NCBI RefSeq assembly: GCF_001864895.1
Contig: NZ_MJGO01000023.1
Location: 165,651 to 229,650 of the forward strand
Length of the DNA: 64,000 nucleotides
DNA from: Curtobacterium sp. MCBA15_009
GTDB lineage: Bacteria > Actinomycetota > Actinomycetes > Actinomycetales > Microbacteriaceae
Reading direction: 5' to 3'
The position numbers and the translations under genes were made by a program. Of the stretch, positions 16,704 to 24,770 are shown piece after piece. How positions within the stretch are numbered: the stretch's first letter is position 1; every line of letters starts with the position of its first letter. The notes under the pieces were generated by a model. The model had not been told where the DNA came from. It did not search any database and saw only the letters and a program-made list of their open reading frames with translations.

Positions 16704-16731
16704 AAACCTCCACCGCGAGCGGTGGAGGTTT
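16704..16731 (-). terminator. Rho-independent terminator after phosphoribosyltransferase gene
   Basis: 11-bp perfect arms with a 6-base loop (arms AAACCTCCACC and GGTGGAGGTTT). Read on the minus strand it continues into TTTT. It separates the phosphoribosyltransferase gene from the GNAT gene only 7 bases downstream, so it might instead act as a leader attenuator of the GNAT gene. Confidence 0.75.
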
Positions 16732-16775
16732 CGTGGTCGTCATCATACCGCCCCGGGCAGCTGGACCGCCACGGG

Positions 16776-17345
16776 TCACAGTTCGGCGGCACGCACGAGG
16801 CTCGTGATCGGCGGCAGGCCCACGCGCGTCGCTGGGTCCGTCTCGTCGACGACCACGACCACCAGGACGAGCTCGGCCCCGCACTCCTCGACCAGGCGGG
16901 CGACGGCGGATGCCTGGCTCCCGGTCTCGATCCAGTCGTCGACCAGCACGACCCGTTGCCCCGGAGCGAACAGGTCCCGCCGCGCCGAGAGCGTCCGGCG
17001 GTTGCCGCGGTAATCGACCTCGGTGCGCCGCGCGACGAGCGGACCAGGGAACACCGCTCCGTCCTTGCGGACCGGGGCGAACCCGACCCCGAGCGCCAGC
17101 GCGACGGCGGGAGCGAGCACGAAGCCCCGCGACTCGATGCCGACGACGACGTCCGGGGAAGCCGCACCCGCCGACGCGGCGAGCGCTCCGACGATCGCCG
17201 CGAGCCCCGCTCCAGAGCGCAGCATCGTCCACGTGTCGGCCGCCCCGTCGATCCACCGGAGCTGGTCGAGCACGACCGCACGCCCACGGTCCACCGCCTC
17301 GTCGTCGATCACGAGGACCACGCTACCGAGCAGCGGGGCGACCAC
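16776..17345 (-). CDS. Phosphoribosyltransferase-family protein (APRT-like)
   Basis: 189 residues. The PRPP-binding motif VVLVDDWIETGSQA spans residues 132-145 and is preceded by the flexible loop region with ARRTEVDYRGNRRTLSARRD. Upstream DVVVGIESRGFVLAPAVALA is the purine-phosphoribosyltransferase core. The fold fits adenine or xanthine phosphoribosyltransferases that salvage free bases, but regulators share this domain. The GTG at 17345 is chosen because AGGAGG lies 5 bases before it; later in-frame GTGs at 17321 and 17312 have none. Confidence 0.85.
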   Translation of the reverse strand: MVAPLLGSVVLVIDDEAVDRGRAVVLDQLRWIDGAADTWTMLRSGAGLAAIVGALAASAGAASPDVVVGIESRGFVLAPAVALALGVGFAPVRKDGAVFPGPLVARRTEVDYRGNRRTLSARRDLFAPGQRVVLVDDWIETGSQASAVARLVEECGAELVLVVVVVDETDPATRVGLPPITSLVRAAEL

Positions 17346-17496
17346 GGGCTCCTCCTGCTCCCAGGGTTCCAGCAGGCGCCGGGACGATGTTCGAGGACAT
17401 CGGGTGGGGCGCCGTGCCGAGGCCCGAGTGCCTGGGGGGACCAGGGTGCGCGTTCCTCCGTCACCGTCCCTGCGCACCCGCACTCGAGGAGCAACC

Positions 17497-17955
17497 GTGA
17501 CCATGCCCGTCCGTCTCGCCGGAACCGTCCTGACCGTGTTGACGGTCGCAGCCGCCCTCACCGCGTGCTCCTCGGCGGACCCGACACCGGCGCCCTCGGC
17601 CTCCGCGACGGAGGCCACCGACGTCACGACGTCGACCCCGGCTCCCACTCCCTCGGAGACAGCGACCACCGTGCCGGAGACGCCGACCCCGACGCCCACG
17701 TCGACCGCCAGCGGTTCGGCGCTCGCGCAGCACATCTACGAGCAGTGCAGCACCGGCGCCGCCGACGCCGGCGTGCGGCTGACGTTCACCGAGGACCCGT
17801 CCGGGTACACGGCTGCCAACGGGGAGTACCAGCTCATCTACCCCTTCGAGTTCCTCGACGGGCACGACGACCCGTACGCCATCTACAACTGCAGCCTCAC
17901 CGACGACACCCTGCAGTCGACCTGGGTCGGTGGGGGCATCGGCGACAGCCGCTGA
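17497..17955 (+). CDS. Lipoprotein with Thr/Pro-rich linker
   Basis: 152 residues from GTG 17497 (GAGGA six bases upstream). The signal sequence MTMPVRLAGTVLTVLTVAAA leads to the lipobox LTAC. Residues 30-75 are a Thr/Ser/Pro/Ala-rich linker, followed by a globular domain with two Cys (EQCSTG, YNCSLT) likely to form a disulfide and the aromatic segment EYQLIYPFEFLDGHDDPYAI. It probably binds a ligand at the cell surface; the family is not recognised. Confidence 0.75.
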   Translation: MTMPVRLAGTVLTVLTVAAALTACSSADPTPAPSASATEATDVTTSTPAPTPSETATTVPETPTPTPTSTASGSALAQHIYEQCSTGAADAGVRLTFTEDPSGYTAANGEYQLIYPFEFLDGHDDPYAIYNCSLTDDTLQSTWVGGGIGDSR

Positions 17956-18008
17956 CCCGAGGTGTCGGCAGCGCCCGGGCTCGCTCCGGCGCAGCGGGTC
18001 GAGGTCGC

Positions 18009-18014
18009 TAGGCT
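18009..18014 (+). promoter_or_regulatory. -10 element, leaderless grpB-family gene
   Basis: TAGGCT ends 6 bases before GTG 18021 and there is no Shine-Dalgarno. Confidence 0.55.
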
Positions 18015-18020
18015 TCCGGC

Positions 18021-18650
18021 GTGCCGAGCCGTGACGAGATCCTGCGCTTCGACGAACCCCCGGTGCCCCCTGGTGCGAGCCCGTGGGTGGTCGAGCCGAC
18101 GCCCACCGCCATCGAGGTGGTGGAGTACGACGCGTCCTGGCCGGATCTGGCCGAGCGGATCGCCGACCGGATCCGCGCGGCGCTGGGCACGCGGGCGGTC
18201 CGCATCGAGCACGTCGGGTCGACGGCCGTGCCGGGCCTGCCCGCGAAACCGGTGATCGACCTCGACCTCACGGTCGCCGACCCCGCGGCGGAGGACGGCT
18301 GGCTCCCCCGGCTGCAGGACGCCGGCTTCGTGCTGACGGTCCGGGAACCGTGGTGGCACGAGCACCGTCTGGTGCGTGGCGTCCACCCCGTCGGCGGGGA
18401 CGCGTCCGCCGGCCGGGGTGTCGCCACCAACGTGCACGTCTTCGGCCCGGACAGCCCCGAACTCGTCAAGCACGTCGTGTTCCGCGACTGGCTGCGCACG
18501 GACGCCGCCGACCGGGAACGGTACGCGGCGGCCAAGCGTGCCGCCGCGCACGGGACGGCGCAGCGTGTCACGGACTACAACGCGCGGAAGGAAGCGGTGG
18601 TCCTCGACGTCTACGACCGGGCGTTCCGCGCGGCGGGCTTCCTCGACTGA
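18021..18650 (+). CDS. GrpB-family protein (UPF0157), nucleotidyltransferase fold
   Basis: 209 residues. Residues 61-90 hold the GrpB signature, EHVGSTAVPGLPAKPVIDLD, with the conserved GSTAVPGL and the two acidic residues of the nucleotidyltransferase-like fold. The C-terminal part contains HVFGPDSPELVKHVVFRDWL and YNARKEAVVLDVYDRAF, as in the family. The cellular role of GrpB proteins is not established. A hairpin at 18655-18681 follows the stop. Confidence 0.9.
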   Translation: MPSRDEILRFDEPPVPPGASPWVVEPTPTAIEVVEYDASWPDLAERIADRIRAALGTRAVRIEHVGSTAVPGLPAKPVIDLDLTVADPAAEDGWLPRLQDAGFVLTVREPWWHEHRLVRGVHPVGGDASAGRGVATNVHVFGPDSPELVKHVVFRDWLRTDAADRERYAAAKRAAAHGTAQRVTDYNARKEAVVLDVYDRAFRAAGFLD

Positions 18651-18654
18651 CCGA

Positions 18655-18681
18655 AGCCCCTGGTTCCGGTGGAACGGGGCT
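18655..18681 (+). terminator. Terminator hairpin after grpB-family gene
   Basis: Stem AGCCCC/GGGGCT plus an inner GTTCC/GGAAC stem, just after the stop at 18650. Confidence 0.55.
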
Positions 18682-18728
18682 CCTCACACCGACACACCGT
18701 TGTCGCAGTCGTCGACGACGGTGGACGG

Positions 18729-19145
18729 ATGCACAACGACGACTCGACCACACACCCCCCGATCCCATCCGCTCGCAGCTCCCTGGACCGGTGGTTGCCC
18801 ATGTGGAACGGTGATGCCTCGCTCGCCCGCGAACTCTGCGCGGCGGACTTCCGGATCCGCTTCGCCGTGACGGAACCCGACGGTTCCACCCCCGCGGACG
18901 ACATCCGGACCGCCGCGGACTTCGCTCGCTACCTCGACTGGTGGCACGGGCAGCACCCGGACGCGGTGTTCACCACCATCGCCGACGCCGTCGACGGGAA
19001 CCACGGCCGGCTCATCTGGGACATGCACGCCGGAGACGTCCACGTCGGTGGGGTCGACGTCTTCGACTTCGACGAGGACGGCCGGGTCCGCCGGGTCTGG
19101 TCCGCCGGCGGCCAGCGCAGCATGCGCAGCGCGGACACCGAGTGA
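18729..19145 (+). CDS. SnoaL/NTF2-like protein
   Basis: 138 residues from ATG 18729. The N-terminal helix and the sequence LDRWLPMWNGDASLARELCA, then ADFRIRF, are typical of SnoaL-like domains, followed by strands AVFTTIADAVDGNHGRLIWD and DVHVGGVDVFDFDEDGRVRR. The cone-shaped fold binds small polyketide-like or steroid-like ligands in the family, or acts as an immunity or polyketide cyclase domain; no catalytic residue can be assigned. A longer upstream frame was not chosen since it overlaps the terminator of the preceding gene. Confidence 0.75.
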   Translation: MHNDDSTTHPPIPSARSSLDRWLPMWNGDASLARELCAADFRIRFAVTEPDGSTPADDIRTAADFARYLDWWHGQHPDAVFTTIADAVDGNHGRLIWDMHAGDVHVGGVDVFDFDEDGRVRRVWSAGGQRSMRSADTE

Positions 19146-19170
19146 CACCGGCACCTGCCAGGATCACGGC

Positions 19171-19887
19171 ATGAAGCGAGCCGAGCGGCAGTACGCCCTC
19201 GTCGACGTCCTGCGAGGTGCACGGCGGCCGTGGTCCGCTGCTCGGCTCGCCCAGCGCTTCGAGGTGTCCCAGCGGACGATCGAACGCGACCTCGCGGCCC
19301 TGCAGCTCGCCGGGGTGCCGATCTACGCCGATGCCGGAGCCTCCGGCGGGTACTCGATCCTCCGCGAGTACTCGATGCCGCCGCTCAACCTCTCCGACGG
19401 TGAGACCCTCGCGGTCCTCGCCGGCCTCGGCCTGCTCGAGTCCTCGCCGTACCGATCAGCGGCGATGCGGGCAGCGGCGAAGGTCCGCGCGGTCATGCGT
19501 GCGGAGCACCACGACGCCGTGCACGACGCGCTCAGCAGGATCCGCGTCGTCGACGCGGTCGCCCCTGCCGGTGGCGCAGCGGTACCGCTCGGGATCCTGG
19601 GCGACGTCATCGCGGCACGCAGCGTCGTCCGGCTCACCTACGTGGGCGAGCCGGACGACGACACCGGCACACCGGTCACCACAGTGCGCGTCGTCGAGAC
19701 GATGGGCATCCTCCGCGCCGGCGAGTCCTGGGTCCTCGCCGGATGGTGCCGCCTGCGGGGAGCCGTCCGCGGGTTCCGCATCGAGCGGATCACCGCCCTC
19801 GAGATCCTCGACGAGCGCCCGCCGCTCCGGGATCCGGCCCTCTGGGATGATGACCTCACGCAGTGGCCGACGCGCGGCCTCGTGTGA
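19171..19887 (+). CDS. WYL-domain helix-turn-helix regulator (YafY family)
   Basis: 238 residues. An N-terminal DeoR-type HTH (WSAARLAQRFEVSQRTIERD, about residues 22-41) is followed by the linker GGYSILREYSMPPLNLSDGE and a WYL ligand-binding domain ending near residue 210. The WYL core is shown by WVLAGWCRLRGAVRGFRIER (residues 191-210). WYL regulators sense nucleic-acid-derived or other small ligands. CAGGAT lies 6 bases before the ATG at 19171, so the message may be leaderless. A related regulator sits at 24771-25466. The target is unknown. Confidence 0.9.
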   Translation: MKRAERQYALVDVLRGARRPWSAARLAQRFEVSQRTIERDLAALQLAGVPIYADAGASGGYSILREYSMPPLNLSDGETLAVLAGLGLLESSPYRSAAMRAAAKVRAVMRAEHHDAVHDALSRIRVVDAVAPAGGAAVPLGILGDVIAARSVVRLTYVGEPDDDTGTPVTTVRVVETMGILRAGESWVLAGWCRLRGAVRGFRIERITALEILDERPPLRDPALWDDDLTQWPTRGLV

Positions 19888-19912
19888 CGACCACACCCCG
19901 GGAGCAGAGCGG

Positions 19913-20287
19913 ATGACGACGGATCCCCCACGAGCACCCCGCAGCCGCTGGTCGTCCCGCCTCGACCTCGTCCTCACCTGGGCCCTCGGGGTCGCCGGGG
20001 TCGTCGTGGTGCTCGGCTGCGCCCTGTTCGTGTTCGACCTGAACCTCCGCGCCTACGCGCTGTGCTCGGAGTTCCCGCGCACGGGCTGCTCGGACACCGG
20101 GTGGTTCGTCAGCGAGGGGCTGACCTCCTTCGGCGGCATCGCAGCCGTCTCCGTCGGCGCGGTCGTCGGGATCCGCCGGTCGCAGCAGGGCCGCACCGGC
20201 GCGTGGTCCCCCGTGCTCGGGATCGCAGCAGTCGTCGCACTGACGGCGCTGGCGGTCCTGGTCCTGCGGCTCACCACGAGTGCCTGA
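19913..20287 (+). CDS. Three-helix membrane protein, unknown function
   Basis: 124 residues with hydrophobic segments LVLTWALGVAGVVVVLGCAL, LTSFGGIAAVSVGAVVGI and PVLGIAAVVALTALAVLVL. A short extracellular loop contains two Cys (LCSEFPRTGC), likely disulfide-bonded. It starts 26 bases after the WYL regulator and is probably co-transcribed. It ends before the perfect palindrome at 20313. No family recognised. Confidence 0.65.
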   Translation: MTTDPPRAPRSRWSSRLDLVLTWALGVAGVVVVLGCALFVFDLNLRAYALCSEFPRTGCSDTGWFVSEGLTSFGGIAAVSVGAVVGIRRSQQGRTGAWSPVLGIAAVVALTALAVLVLRLTTSA

Positions 20288-20312
20288 GCCCGGATCGCGG
20301 ACACGACCGGGA

Positions 20313-20360
20313 GACGGACGGGAGGCACGGTGCCAGCTGGCACCGTGCCTCCCGTCCGTC
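20313..20360. terminator. Perfect 48-bp palindrome, terminator family copy
   Basis: Exact inverted repeat with no spacer (halves of 24 bases, core GGGAGGCACGGTGCC). It lies between convergent genes and differs from the 5279 copy mainly by a single compensated base pair in the core, an A/T in place of a G/C. Confidence 0.8.
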
Positions 20361-20382
20361 CTGTGGTCCCGACCCCCGCCGG

Positions 20383-21345
20383 TCAGCGACGGAGCGTCTC
20401 GCTCGGCAACTCGCCGAACCGCCGCGCGTACGCGGCGGAGAAGCGGCCGGCGTGCGCGAAGCCCCACTCGCGGGCCACCGCGGCGACGGTCGTCTCACCG
20501 ACCGACGAGTACTGCAGCTCCGCGCGGACGCGGTCGAAGCGGATGCCCCGCAGGACCGCGTTCGGCGACTGGCCGACCTGTCGCTGGAACCCCTGCTGCA
20601 ACCCGCGGACGCTGAGGCCGACGTACTCGGCGACGTCGGTCGTGGAGATCGGGGTGTCGGCGTTGGCGTGCATGTACTCGACGGCCCGCTTGACCCGGCC
20701 CTTCGCGGTGGGCGGCACCGGTGCCTTCGACGCGAGTGTGACGTGCGGGAACGTGCGGAGCAGTGCGAAGGCCGTCCGACGCGCTGCCGCAGCCATCGCC
20801 AGGGGCGTCACCGGGGCAGGCCCGAGGACCACGGCGGCCGCTTCGCGGAGCTCCGTGTTCCAGGTGCGCACGGCCTCGCGGTCGGGGGCGAGCGCGTGGT
20901 CGAACACGATCGGCGCCGGCTCGACCCCGTGCACCTCGGCGGCGACCTTCTCGAGTGTCCGCCGGTCGAACTGCACCACGTTCTGCCGCACGTCCTCGAG
21001 GTCGAAGCGGAACGCCCGCTCACTCGGGAACACCACGGGACGGCCGGGAGCGAGCACGACCTCGTCACGGCCGACGTCCACCACGCCGCCACCGTCGCTG
21101 ACCCAGGTGACGAAGTAGTGGCTCGTCGCGTCGACCTCGCCGATCATCCGGGCGTCGAAGCGCTTCGCGTCGAACGTCAGCGTCGCGTCGCCGACCGCGC
21201 GGAACCGGTACCCGAACTGCCGCTCCGTCCGCTCCGGCAGGAAGCCCGACGCACCGTACGCCGACTCGAACATCGCTCGAGCGGCGTCGAGGTCACTGCC
21301 CGACGTCTCGACGACGCGGCGGACGTCCGGTTCGGTGACGGTCAT
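20383..21345 (-). CDS. AraC-family transcriptional regulator
   Basis: 320 residues. The N-terminal sensor domain contains FRAVGDATLTFDAKRFDARM and LAPGRPVVFPSERAFRFDLE. The C-terminal AraC domain (about 230-318) has STTDVAEYVGLSVRGLQQGF and TVAAVAREWGFAHAGRFSAA as its two HTH recognition regions, ending in YARRFGELPSETLRR. It resembles the regulator at 11492-12427 in both domains, as a paralogue. It faces the palindromic terminator at 20313. The ligand is unknown. Confidence 0.92.
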   Translation of the reverse strand: MTVTEPDVRRVVETSGSDLDAARAMFESAYGASGFLPERTERQFGYRFRAVGDATLTFDAKRFDARMIGEVDATSHYFVTWVSDGGGVVDVGRDEVVLAPGRPVVFPSERAFRFDLEDVRQNVVQFDRRTLEKVAAEVHGVEPAPIVFDHALAPDREAVRTWNTELREAAAVVLGPAPVTPLAMAAAARRTAFALLRTFPHVTLASKAPVPPTAKGRVKRAVEYMHANADTPISTTDVAEYVGLSVRGLQQGFQRQVGQSPNAVLRGIRFDRVRAELQYSSVGETTVAAVAREWGFAHAGRFSAAYARRFGELPSETLRR

Positions 21346-21435
21346 GCTCCGATGCTCTCACCTCGTGCCTGAGCTTCCTCGCCCGTGGGCTCCCTGTCGG
21401 GCGCGGGATCGACCGCCGTGTGGTCGGATGGCCAC

Positions 21436-21561
21436 GTGTCGATCGTGATCCTGACCGGGATGCCCGGAGCCGGGAAGTCCACCGTGGGCCGTCTCGTCGC
21501 GGCGACTCGTTCCGGGCCGGTCCTGCCGGTCGGGCGTCGAGCGCCGCGACCCAGCGGGTGA
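21436..21561 (+). pseudogene. Truncated P-loop kinase/ATPase fragment
   Basis: From GTG 21436 the frame reads VSIVILTGMPGAGKSTVGRL and then ends at a TGA after 41 residues. The Walker A sequence GMPGAGKST is intact. The rest of an AAA/adenylate-kinase-like domain (normally 150-180 residues) is absent, and the following bases carry no continuation in another frame before the MFS gene. This looks like a remnant left by deletion. A functional neighbour with a similar Walker A (GMSGAGKST) sits at 25575-26024. Confidence 0.6.
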
Positions 21562-21595
21562 GCAGCCCACCGGCGGTGGCGAGCACCCCGATCCC

Positions 21596-22876
21596 CTACC
21601 GGTCCGTCTCCGTCCGCAGTGGCGAGCACACGGCCACCACGACGGCTGCGGCGGACACGAGGGTCACCGCGAGCAGGGCCACACCGTGTCCAGCGACGGT
21701 CAGGAGTGCCCCACCGCCCACCGCTCCCGCGGCCGCGAGCGTCCTGTTCGCGCTGCGCATGGTGCCGTTCATCCGCCCGAGGAGCGCGTCGGGGGTGACC
21801 GTCTGGCGCAGGCTCATTTCGTTCGCGTTCTCACAGCCCGCGGCGACGCCGTGCACGGCGAACGCGACGAAGAGGACCACCACCGTCGTCGGCGGTGCTG
21901 CGCCACCGATCCCGACGGTCACGAGCGTGATCGCCGCCCAGGCGACCGGGTACGCGGCCCGAGCGCCGATGATCGTCCGACCGGCACCGAAGCGCGCTCC
22001 GAGGCGCGGCGCGGCGCTGGCACCGACGAGCATCGCCACGCCGCTGACGGCGATGACGGCGCCGTACACCGCCGCTGGGAGCGCGAGCGTCCGGAGCGCG
22101 ACGATCGCGAACACCGTCAGCCCGGCGGCGTTGGCGAGGAACCAGAGGTGCGTGGACAACGCCAACGGGGCGAGCGTCGGATGGCCGTACGTCCAACGCA
22201 GGCCGTCGACGATGTCGCTCCAAAGTCCCGTTCCCCCGGAGCGGGTCCCCTCCTGCTCGCTCGTTCCCCCGTCGCGGGTCCGCTCCTGCTCGACGACGGG
22301 GACCCGGGCGACGAGGACGGCGTCGACGAAGTAGCTCACCGCGTCGAGCGCGATCGCCACCGGCGCCGTCACGACGCTGACCAGGACCCCTCCGAGCGCC
22401 GGACCCGCCGTCTGCGCCGCCGCCTCGCTCTGGTCCACCCGCGCGTTCGCCGTCAGGAGGAGTGGGGCGGGCACGATCCGGGGCAGGAGCGACTGGGTCG
22501 CGGCGAAGCCGACGACGGACAGGATGCCGAACACGAACAACACCGCCGCCGTCACCCAGAGGTCCAACAGCCCGACCGACCAGAGCACCGGGATCGCCGC
22601 GAGGCTGACGCCGCGACCGACACTCGCCCAGACCAGGAGCGGCTTCCGCCGGAAGCGGTCGACGAAGACGCCGACCACCAGGCCGAACACGGCGTACGGC
22701 AGGAACTGGGCAGCGTTCACCAGCCCCACCTCGAACGGACTGGCGTCCAGCACCCGCACCACGAGGACCGGGACCGCCACCGCGCTCACCGCTGACCCGA
22801 ACGACGAAACGGTCGCAGCGGACCAGTACGAGCGGAACCCGGGCACCCGACCCAGCGTGGTCACGTCGTCGCCCAT
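21596..22876 (-). CDS. MFS-family exporter (enterobactin-exporter/MFS_3 type)
   Basis: 426 residues with about twelve hydrophobic helices. Motif A is seen as VGVFVDRFRRKPLL (residues 61-74). The central loop carries a charged insertion with a near duplication (ERTRDGGTSEQEGTRSGGTG). The second half begins about residue 225. The group exports drugs or siderophores. The start at 22876 (MGDDVTTLGRVPGFRSYW) matches family N-termini; the frame upstream is a shadow. The substrate is unknown. Confidence 0.9.
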   Translation of the reverse strand: MGDDVTTLGRVPGFRSYWSAATVSSFGSAVSAVAVPVLVVRVLDASPFEVGLVNAAQFLPYAVFGLVVGVFVDRFRRKPLLVWASVGRGVSLAAIPVLWSVGLLDLWVTAAVLFVFGILSVVGFAATQSLLPRIVPAPLLLTANARVDQSEAAAQTAGPALGGVLVSVVTAPVAIALDAVSYFVDAVLVARVPVVEQERTRDGGTSEQEGTRSGGTGLWSDIVDGLRWTYGHPTLAPLALSTHLWFLANAAGLTVFAIVALRTLALPAAVYGAVIAVSGVAMLVGASAAPRLGARFGAGRTIIGARAAYPVAWAAITLVTVGIGGAAPPTTVVVLFVAFAVHGVAAGCENANEMSLRQTVTPDALLGRMNGTMRSANRTLAAAGAVGGGALLTVAGHGVALLAVTLVSAAAVVVAVCSPLRTETDR

Positions 22877-22949
22877 GCGCCAACGCTGGCAGACCGCGTC
22901 CCCCCGAGCAAGGTCGCACGACGAGCGCGCCGTCCCGAGTGACGATCGG

Positions 22950-23605
22950 CTACCGGTCGCTGGAGGAACCTGCGGGGTGCCAGGGCGTGGACCGCGGCAG
23001 ACGGCGCAGCGCCTCGTCGTCCGCACCGACGTAGACGGTCTCGGAGCTCGCGGCTGCCACCGGGAGGTCCGTCACGGAGTCCGTGTAGAACCTCGCTGCG
23101 GCCAGCGGGACGCGAGCCGCTCGGAGGGTGGCGAGCTTCTGCTCGCCGACGTTGTGCACAGCGAACCGGAGCCCGCGTGCCGTCAGTTCGAGTTCCGACC
23201 CGAGGACCGCGACACCGCGGACGTCGAGCACGTCGAGGAACGCGCGGACGAGCATCGACTCGCTCGCGGTCGCCACCACCGTCCGGCCTCCCGATGCCGC
23301 CGACCGCAACTCCGCCACCAGGTCGTGCCGCAGCCAACCAGCGTCGACGAAGCGCGACACCACGACCCGGGTCAGGTCCTCGTACCCTGCGCGGTCCAGA
23401 CCACGCAACGCCCCTCGACGAGTGCCCGGTCCGACCGCTGACGAACCCCGGCATTGCGAGTGAACGACCGTCGCAGGAGCGACGGGACCGCAGTGACGAG
23501 TCGACGTGGGTCGCCCAGGAGGCGCAGCCGACAGACGAACACCATCGTGTCCCGACTCGTCAGCACCCCGTCGAAGTCGAAGACGACCACCCCACCGTCA
23601 CGCAC
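22950..23605 (-). pseudogene. HAD-superfamily phosphatase (SerB-like), frameshifted
   Basis: The N-terminal frame starts near GTG 23605 and contains motif I, VVVFDFDGVLTSRDT. It runs out of frame after RALVEG. The other frame resumes with LRGLDRAGYEDLTRVVVSRF and holds motif II (VVATASES), Lys of motif III (GEQKLATLR) and motif IV (YTDSVTDLPV). Adding one base to the C run CCCC at 23411-23414 on the + strand would restore about 219 residues. This is a real 1-base deletion or a homopolymer read error. If intact, it would dephosphorylate a small phosphoester. Confidence 0.7.
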
Positions 23606-23675
23606 GGGAGCAGTCTGACACCGAGCCGCTCCCGGCGACCTCCGCAACGCTGTCGACGAGAGCGGTCGTCGTCGC

Positions 23676-23681
23676 TACGGT
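23676..23681 (+). promoter_or_regulatory. -10 element, leaderless GNAT gene
   Basis: TACGGT ends 6 bases before GTG 23688; no Shine-Dalgarno. Confidence 0.55.
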
Positions 23682-23687
23682 CGAGGT

Positions 23688-24182
23688 GTGGAAGCGACCG
23701 ACCCCACTGCACTCGTCATCCGGCCGGCGGCGCTCGCCGACGCAGCGGGCATCGCCCGCGTCCACGCCACCTCGTGGCGCGAGACCTACGGACGCTTCGT
23801 CGACGATCCCGACACCGACACCTGGTTCAGCGTCGAGCGACGTGTCGACATGTGGCAGGCGATCCTGGAGCGGGACGCCTCGACGACCGTCGTCGCCGCG
23901 GACGAGTCCGGCCTCGTCGGGTTCGGCGCAACGGACTCGACGCCGGGTCCCGACGCTGTCCGTCCCGAGGAGCTGACGATGCTGTACGTGCTCGCGCGCG
24001 CCCACGGCAACGGAGCGGGGCAAGCGCTCCTGGACGCGGCGCTCGGGCGGCGACCGGCATCACTGTGGGTCGCGGCCGACAACCCCCGCGCGCACGCCTT
24101 CTACCGACGGAACGGGTTCGCCGCCGACGGCGCCACGTCGAGCTTCGGACCGATCGAGACCACGGTGCGGCTGGTCCGCTGA
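23688..24182 (+). CDS. GNAT-family N-acetyltransferase
   Basis: 164 residues, normal length. The acetyl-CoA binding region is LYVLARAHGNGAGQALLDAA (residues 98-117) with the loop HGNGAG standing for the consensus Q/RxxGxG/A. The C-terminal strand WVAADNPRAHAFYRRNGFAA is diagnostic of the GNAT fold. The acceptor is unknown. It is divergent from the HAD pseudogene, from which it is separated by 82 bases. Confidence 0.92.
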   Translation: MEATDPTALVIRPAALADAAGIARVHATSWRETYGRFVDDPDTDTWFSVERRVDMWQAILERDASTTVVAADESGLVGFGATDSTPGPDAVRPEELTMLYVLARAHGNGAGQALLDAALGRRPASLWVAADNPRAHAFYRRNGFAADGATSSFGPIETTVRLVR

Positions 24183-24297
24183 CTTCTCGGTCGAGCGTTC
24201 CGCCGGCAGAGGGATGCGGAGCGGGCTCGTCGCGGGGACGACGAACCGGTCGACTCCTCCAGCACGACGTGGCCGCTCGCTCGGTGACCCCCTCCGT

Positions 24298-24672
24298 CTA
24301 CTCGGCGGTCGGCTTGCTGAACAGGTTGACGACGTTGCCGTCCGGGTCCCGGACCAGTGCGGAGCGGTTGCCCCACTGCATCGTGGTCGGCTCGAGGACC
24401 ACGTCGTCGTCCGCGAGTCCGAGCCCGGCGAACGCGCCGTCGACGTCCGCGACCTCGAACTCGATGAACACGGATCGGTTCGTCGCGGGAGTGAGCGCGC
24501 CGTCGAGCATCGCGACGGTCTCGGTGCTGGCGATCGCGAGGTTCGCGCCGGGACCGCTGAACTGCGCGAAGACCGGGGCGGGGCGCTCGGCCTGCCGGCC
24601 GGTGACCTGCTCGTAGAAGGCGACGAGACCGTCGAGGTCGTCGGTGACGATGCGGATGGACGTGAACGACAT
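24298..24672 (-). CDS. VOC (glyoxalase/bleomycin-resistance-fold) protein
   Basis: 124 residues with the paired beta-alpha-beta-beta-beta modules of the vicinal oxygen chelate family. Module 1 begins SIRIVTDDLDGLVAFYEQVT and module 2 ends SALVRDPDGNVVNLFSKP. The metal-binding positions commonly occupied by His are not clearly conserved, although the Glu of FIEFEVAD is present, so it may be a ligand-binding or resistance protein. It lies 98 bases downstream of a WYL regulator in the same direction, which probably controls it. Confidence 0.88.
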   Translation of the reverse strand: MSFTSIRIVTDDLDGLVAFYEQVTGRQAERPAPVFAQFSGPGANLAIASTETVAMLDGALTPATNRSVFIEFEVADVDGAFAGLGLADDDVVLEPTTMQWGNRSALVRDPDGNVVNLFSKPTAE

Positions 24673-24770
24673 GGGGTTCCTCCGGTGGTGCGTGTGGGAT
24701 GGGATCCCCAGCATCGCTGGTCGTCGCGACACCGTCCTGTCGGTGTTTCGCGGAAGTCGTCCGCTCCGGT

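Noticed and set aside
16704..16731. Riboswitch or amino-acid leader before the GNAT gene
   Set aside because: There is a simple hairpin with a T tract and no aptamer or leader peptide; a terminator for the phosphoribosyltransferase gene is simpler.
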